From Endocalyx cinctus (Eukaryota; Ascomycota; Sordariomycetes; Amphisphaeriales; Apiosporaceae), in the NCBI GenBank assembly GCA_001600455.1, contig BCKC01000003.1, positions 62,001 to 126,000 of the forward strand: DNA of 64,000 nucleotides, read 5' to 3'. The number at the start of each line of letters is the position of its first letter. Position 1 is the stretch's first letter. This document shows, piece by piece, positions 58,813-64,000 of this stretch. Under the pieces are notes generated by a model that worked only from the letters and a program-made list of their open reading frames with translations, did not search any database and was not told the DNA's origin. A program made the position numbers and the translations under genes.

Positions 58813-60420
58813 ATGCCTAAACTCGATCCGAGCAATTTCAATATAACCATCGCCTTCGCAGGTGGCTGGATCTCCCTCTTCGGCCTGGTATCCTATCTTC
58901 TCAAAGAACATTTTTCATTATCCGAAGCCCGTAAGTTTATGCGATGAATCTCGAAATGATATTTCACTATTCTGCAATCGAGAAAAAAAAAAAAAACAAC
59001 GAATGAGATGACTCACGCGAAAAATCAATTAAATTCTCAATCCGATTTGTAGTAATTTCCCTCTTATCCGGCGTGGCGTTCGGCCCCCACGGCGCCAACT
59101 TCATCCGACCGCTAGACTACGCCGGCGGATCTCACGCCACTCTCGAGCGCCTGAGTCTAGATTTCTCGCGTCTCGTTTTGGGGGTGCAGCTCGTGATCGC
59201 CGGCGTACGACTCCCGAGCCGGTATCTCCGCCGCGAGCTGCGGTCCATCCTCCTGCTCGTCGGCCCCATCCTCACCCTCATGTGGCTGGTCACCAGCCTC
59301 CTCATCTGGGCCGTCGTACCCGGGATCCATCCTCTGCACGCCCTAGCCGTCGGCGCCTGCGTGGCTCCCACGGACCCCGTGCTCTCCGCCGTCGTCGTCA
59401 ACGGCCAGTTCGCCGACCGCAACGTGCCTAAAGAGCTGCAGAGAATCATCATCGCCGAATCCGGTACCAACGACGGGCTGGGCTATCCGTTTTTGTTCTT
59501 CGCCCTGTTCCTAATCGAACACCTCGGCGGGGAGTCGCCCCCGACCGGCGCGGGGAACGCGCTCTGGCGATGGATCGCGGAGACGTGGGGATACGTCATC
59601 GTGTTCAGCATCGTCTACGGCTTCGTCGTCGGCTGGGTCGCCAAGGAGCTGCTGTACCGGGCCGAAAAGCGGGGTTACGTCGATAGGGAGAGCTTTCTGG
59701 TATTCGTCGTCGCCCTCGGTCTGTTCATTACCGGGACTTGCGGCCTCATCGGCACCGACGACATACTGGCCTGCTTCGTCGCCGGAAACGCTTTCACCTG
59801 GGACGACTGGTTCCGTAAAGAGACCGAGGACGACTCTCTGCAGCCGACGATTGACATGATGCTGAACGTCGCCATCTTCGTTTGGCTCGGCGCCGTCTGT
59901 CCTTGGTCTCTCTTCGTCGGTAGTTCCGTCATCGCTTTTCCCCGGCTACTGCTGCTGGGTATCCTCGTACTCCTCCTCAGGAGGCTTCCGGTCGTCATGG
60001 CCATGTATCGATGGGTGCCTCAAATCGAGGATATCCGACAAGCTCTCTTCGTCGGCTTTTTTGGCCCCATAGGTGTCTCCGCCGTTTTCTATCTATACGT
60101 GGGACTAGAATTTATCGCCGAGATGCAGGAGGAAGATCCGGCGCGGTCCGATCTAGACGACTGTCGCGAGACATTCACGGTGATCATCTGGTTTCTTGCC
60201 ATTTGCAGCATCGTAAGTTTATTATTAAGCTCATCGATTCAACGAACTCATAACTGCTAACACGCTGTATCAATAGGTGGTACATGGTCTCAGTATTCCG
60301 CTTGGCAGGCTTGGCTTCTTTCACCTACAGAAACTATCGTGGACCGCTACCACCGCTACCGATTCTCAGTCTCAGGATGTTCGAGACGATGAGCAGCGGC
60401 CACTTCTTGCTAATGTCTAG
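58813..60420 (+). CDS. Na+/H+ antiporter (CPA family, NHA1/SOD2-like)
   Basis: Three exons (58813-58930, 59053-60212, 60277-60420) give 473 residues in phase. The protein has about twelve membrane segments starting within the first 35 residues, FGPHGANF, then VAPTDPVLSAVVV and the ion-binding ESGTNDGLGYPF (Asn-Asp pair) typical of electroneutral cation/proton antiporters of fungi. GTDDILACFVAGNAFTWDDWF lies further on. It should export Na+ or K+ for H+ at the plasma membrane (family knowledge). Yeast NHA1 has a long cytosolic tail; here the tail is only about 50 residues (ending DEQRPLLANV), as in shorter fungal paralogues. The start is the first ATG before the first hydrophobic segment. Confidence 0.9.
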
Positions 60421-61520
60421 CTATTTCAACTTTTGAAATTCTTCTCTACATATTCTATGCCATTGCCTTTAAGCGCTCAGCCTATCCTCTTCATTTCATG
60501 TCCCACACGAGTACACGATGCATAATCATGGGTTACGTTAGCATTTACTAAGTGCATTATTTGGTGCCGGAAAGTCTTTCAGTTTATAGAACCTGTTTAT
60601 GTAACTATATTGCATGAGTCGATGTCCTAGGGGGTTGTCGTTTTTAGTCGCTGGTGATTGAATCGGCCATGAAGATTTCTTTGCTTCTAGCTCACCATTC
60701 CGGAAATTACTCTCAACCACCCCATTGTCTCACTTATCAACCTGTAACGCGAGCATTATTATTCTCGAAATAACGTATGTCGACAATTTGATATTAGTTT
60801 TAGTAGAATCATATATGTTCTAGTTATATTAGTATGACCTGACTCCGATGGTCGGCATAGAATTTAATTATTCCTGACACTTTGAATGAGGAAATTGCGT
60901 GCAATTTGATATTCGAGTTTGCAGCGTTCATTATTGTTATCGTATGTGGGAGGAGGATAGAATCATTCCTGCCTATAATTTTAGATGGTTAACAAGCGAT
61001 TCTAGCTACTAACATCACACGTCTCCTCCGCTAAGATCTAAGTATAGATGACGTCCTTGGCAATTTTGGTGTAAATCTACTACCTAACATTACGGCGATA
61101 TTTATATTAATCACTTAATGTCGTATAGGCCAAGGAAAGGGAGAGGAACAAAATTTCATGTAAAAATAATCCACCCTGAAATACCGAGACGGCGGCACGA
61201 GATCAGTCACGGCATCCGTTACGTACTCTAATAACAAGGTCGAGGAAGGAAGGGAAGTAAGTAAGTGAGTGTGAAGGTGCGCACCTTTATAGCTACCACT
61301 CGGTATAATAATTACGTTATGGAGGGTGCTGATCACGGGCGGGTGTGAGAATTTCCAAATGGGAAAATATATAACTGAATAATACTAAGAAGTGTAATAT
61401 GCAAGATTGAAATCTAATATATAAATATACATATACATTTGGATATGTACTGTCTTACAACTCATTGTCTGTAAATCCAGTCCAGCAGTTCGGCCTATCA
61501 CATTCCCTCGCTGATAATAC
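60421..61520. other. Convergent spacer
   Basis: 3' regions of the antiporter and the MFS gene; AT-rich, with no gene or repeat of note. Confidence 0.5.
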
Positions 61521-63273
61521 TCACGAAGCAATGGCTGGAACGGCTAAAGCCCCGTCGGTATTTTGCTTTTTTTCGTCGTGGGTTCGAACGATCTGGAAAA
61601 GGATGAATGGCGAGATAACAACCAGCACTAGTGCCAGCAAAGTCTGCGACCAGCCATAACCGAGCTTCTCGTTCATGTACGGCGCGGCGATGGGAAGGAA
61701 AGCCCCGACGAAGTACCGTAGAGACAGCACCGCTCCGACGGCGGAAGCAGAGCGATCGCCAAATATATCCACTATGTAACTCAGTATAGGAGTGGTACCG
61801 CTCGTCAATGAAAAGCCGTAGAGAAAAGTAGAAAGGACCGGCACGATGAAGTGCACGCGATTCTCTACCGTCCATCCGTACACTAGCAAGCCTATTGGAA
61901 AGGCTACGAAAGCAGGGATCACGGGGATTAGACGATTCTCCGGCCGTGGTGTAGCATTTTCATCCCGTTTTTTATACGGGAGCCCACGGCCCAAGAAGTA
62001 GTCGAGTGTAAAGCTACACATTACCGAGCCAGCAAGTGTGCCAGTAGCTGTGATGATCTATATTAATCCCGAACTTAGGGTATAATACTGGATCTGGTGT
62101 GAACTTACTCGTCGAGAGGTATACGAGGCCAGACGTTCCTTCCGAAAATCCGTATACATCCTGAAAAATAGTCGCGTTGGTTGAGTTGAGGAGTGAGAGG
62201 TAGCCGAAAATGATTGAGACATAGAAGCCCATAATCAATGCAACTCGCGAACTACCCAAGATAATGAAAGGGCGTACAACTAATAATGCAAATGATTTGA
62301 GACTTTGTAGATCCCACATCTTGGGAGAGTAGAACGAAGATCGCGCCCTTTCCACCTCATTTCCCCCTCGCTTCCTGAGTTCCCTCTGTCGGAGTATAGG
62401 CAAATATGTTTCTCGCATGACGACGAAACTGACAAGGAAAAGAGCGCCGGTAGCAGCAGCGACCAGCCAAAAAGTCCAGCGCCAATTAAGATACTGCGTA
62501 ATGTATCCACCCGCTAAGGGGCCGACGGCGCTTCCCACGAGAGGGACTAGGCTGACGATTGACAAAGCTACTCCCCGTTGATGCACGGCAAAGACATCGC
62601 CCGTTACTGGTGGGTTAAGATTAATAGATGAAATAGTGGCGCCGGAGAGGAATCTGAACGCTATTATCATGGATATGCTGCTACTAAATCCTCCCGCCAA
62701 GGTGAAGGTAAGCCATAGGACGTTGAAGAAATAGAAAACGGGCAACCGTCCGAAGCGCTCGGATAATGGGCCGACGTAAAATGCGGACACCGCTTGGCCT
62801 AAGCTAGGAACCGTGATGTAAAAAACGGATAAAAACCCGCTGTCACTATTGAATTCCTGCAGGATTTCATTGCTTGCTGGTGCCGTGATGACAAAAGAGA
62901 CAGCACTGAGAGCACACACATATAATTAGCATGGTAAAGCACACGGGCACCAGGGCGTATATTCAGGTAATTATCCTATATGAATGTAGGGGCTTATATA
63001 TCTGACATACACCATAAATGAAAACAAGGCTAGAACAATGACGGTCATCCACTTGCGCGAGGTCGGCCAGTTCTGAGGCAGCGATGGGTCCGCATCAGTC
63101 GGAGTCCCATCATCAAGTAGGTCCTGCGGAAAAGTTTTCGATGGCGACGATGTATCAATATTGACGACATTTGGAGCTTTCTGTGACAATACGGATTCCT
63201 GTACAGCCTGCACACTAGGCGCAGGCGCAGGTGTAAGATCAGGAGACGTGGGAGGCCCGCGAGACGAGAGCAT
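61521..63273 (-). CDS. MFS transporter (DHA1-type, drug:H+ antiporter-like)
   Basis: A major-facilitator protein of 526 residues in three exons: 63273-63011, 62905-62125 and 62057-61521. The N-terminal cytosolic part (about 85 residues) is Pro/Ser-rich and ends NWPTSRKWMTV, typical of fungal DHA1 members. The first half has GPLSERFGRLPVFYF (loop 2-3 motif), GDVFAVHQRG and GSAVGPLAGGYITQYLNWRW (motif C region). The second half includes IVDIFGDRSASAVGA and a C-terminal charged tail. About twelve membrane segments. Intron 2 is uncertain: the strong GTAAGT donor at 62111 is out of phase with the only acceptor that avoids a stop, so I used GTATAC at 62124, which keeps frame but drops five codons of helix seven. 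The substrate is unknown. Confidence 0.85.
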
Positions 63274-63704
63274 TATCAAAAAAAGAATAAATTGAAGAGT
63301 GTGCGAGAATAGGAGAATATGATGAAATTGAAGAAGAAATTAAACTAATTACCGGAGTGGTTCGTAGCAAAGGATATGGTGAGGATATCATCGCTCTGAT
63401 ATAACTAATAATGCTGCTGCCTATATCCAGGAAAGAACTAATACGACGTAAAATATGCAACCGGGCAACGTAATAGAGAGATACTCCACCATTCAAGAAG
63501 TGGATTAATGATATAGACCTACGTAAGCTATCGAATGGAAGCGAATAATAATCGGGGCAAAACAGATGCAATCAGAGGGGGTAGAGGGGAGGGGGGCTAA
63601 GGGGAGAAATTATCTTCGTGGCTTGGTCACTGCCCGGATTACTTCCTGTCTGTATAGTATATCAAATTCTATAGCGTCATATATGTTCATATATATCTAT
63701 TCCT
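63274..63704. other. Spacer between two MFS genes
   Basis: About 430 bp upstream of one MFS gene and downstream of the other. The 110-codon frame at 63239-63571 is Ser/Tyr-rich and not supported. Confidence 0.45.
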
Positions 63705-64000
63705 CTAAGAATGAGCTATATCTATCTCCCTCCCCGATCTAATGAAGGAGCTTGCTACAAATTCACAAGCCATCAAACCTGCCATAACAGCAAACGGAAG
63801 TCCGATCCACACCCACCCTAGTTCCATTCCGGCTACCAGCAAGCCACTGAACACGGGCCCAGTTACGCTCCTCATGATAATACTTAGCATAAGCGCCGCA
63901 CCGTAGACGGCGCTCACCTGAGTTGCGCGGACCGAGCCGCCTATCAGGCTCATCAGAAGTCCGGTCGTGCAGCTCCCGAGTGCGATCAGGATGAGCCCGA
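63705..64000 (-). CDS. Second MFS transporter, C-terminal part only
   Basis: The frame enters from beyond the right edge of the window and ends at 63705. The visible 97 or so residues hold the last two or three membrane helices: GLILIALGSCTTGLLMSLIG, SAVYGAALMLSIIMRSVTGP and GWVWIGLPFAVMAGLMACEF, then a charged tail. The pattern fits the C-terminal end of an MFS protein. It lies in tandem with the preceding MFS gene, same strand, about 430 bp apart. Subfamily and start cannot be judged. Confidence 0.7.
   Translation of the reverse strand, partial: GLILIALGSCTTGLLMSLIGGSVRATQVSAVYGAALMLSIIMRSVTGPVFSGLLVAGMELGWVWIGLPFAVMAGLMACEFVASSFIRSGREIDIAHS

Noticed and set aside
1..64000. CRISPR arrays, rRNA, tRNA genes and complete transposable elements
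   Set aside because: No regularly spaced direct repeats, no tRNA B-box-like motifs in context and no transposase or reverse-transcriptase motifs were recognised by eye; a tRNA scan and a translated TE search were not possible.

Overview
The window is nuclear DNA of a filamentous ascomycete (Pezizomycotina, most likely a Sordariomycete). The evidence is short spliceosomal introns (about 46-125 nt) with GTANGT-type donors, Zn2Cys6 and C2H2 fungal transcription factors, a HET-domain relic, small secreted cysteine-rich proteins, GC-rich coding blocks in AT-rich spacers, and dispersed TAGGTACCTA-like and TACGGAGTA motifs in the spacers. All exon coordinates were worked out by hand from splice signals and reading-frame bookkeeping, with no RNA evidence.

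Layout. 0.4-5.3 kb: an ARO8-type aminotransferase convergent with a Zn2Cys6/fungal_trans regulator. 6.4-10.7 kb: an HpcH/HpaI aldolase, then a DUF6604-like gene with an in-frame TAG. 11.2-14.2 kb: a regulator with two C2H2 fingers plus a Zn2Cys6 cluster. 14.2-17.4 kb: AT-rich, gene-free. 17.4-19.6 kb: a decayed F-box-like gene. 20.8-21.0 kb: an 82-residue secreted Cys-rich protein. 24.3-30.0 kb: an NTF2/SnoaL-like protein, a basic hypothetical, a J-domain protein with a Gly/Pro/Phe minisatellite, and a secreted, probably membrane-anchored protein. 31.2-39.5 kb: a class V aminotransferase, a Ser/Thr-rich secreted protein with a CBM19-like core, and an amino acid permease. 43.0-48.3 kb: an atypical short-chain dehydrogenase and a large bZIP-like/C2H2-like gene interrupted by one TAG. 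49.0-56.1 kb: a small hypothetical gene, a second secreted Cys-containing protein, a vacuolar amino acid transporter (AVT3/4 type) and a MYND protein. 57.3-64.0 kb: a HET-domain pseudogene, a Na+/H+ antiporter and two MFS transporters, the last running off the end.

No single pathway or biosynthetic cluster spans the window. Amino acid handling recurs (aminotransferases I/II and V, permease, vacuolar exporter), but the genes are scattered. The most notable feature is a set of four broken genes that look like self/non-self or regulatory families (DUF6604, F-box-like, bZIP/C2H2-like, HET). Three of them remain open in the correct frame for hundreds of codons apart from isolated TAG/TAA stops, most easily explained by C-to-T changes of Gln codons. 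A second signal is the strong over-representation of TACGGAGTA in spacers.
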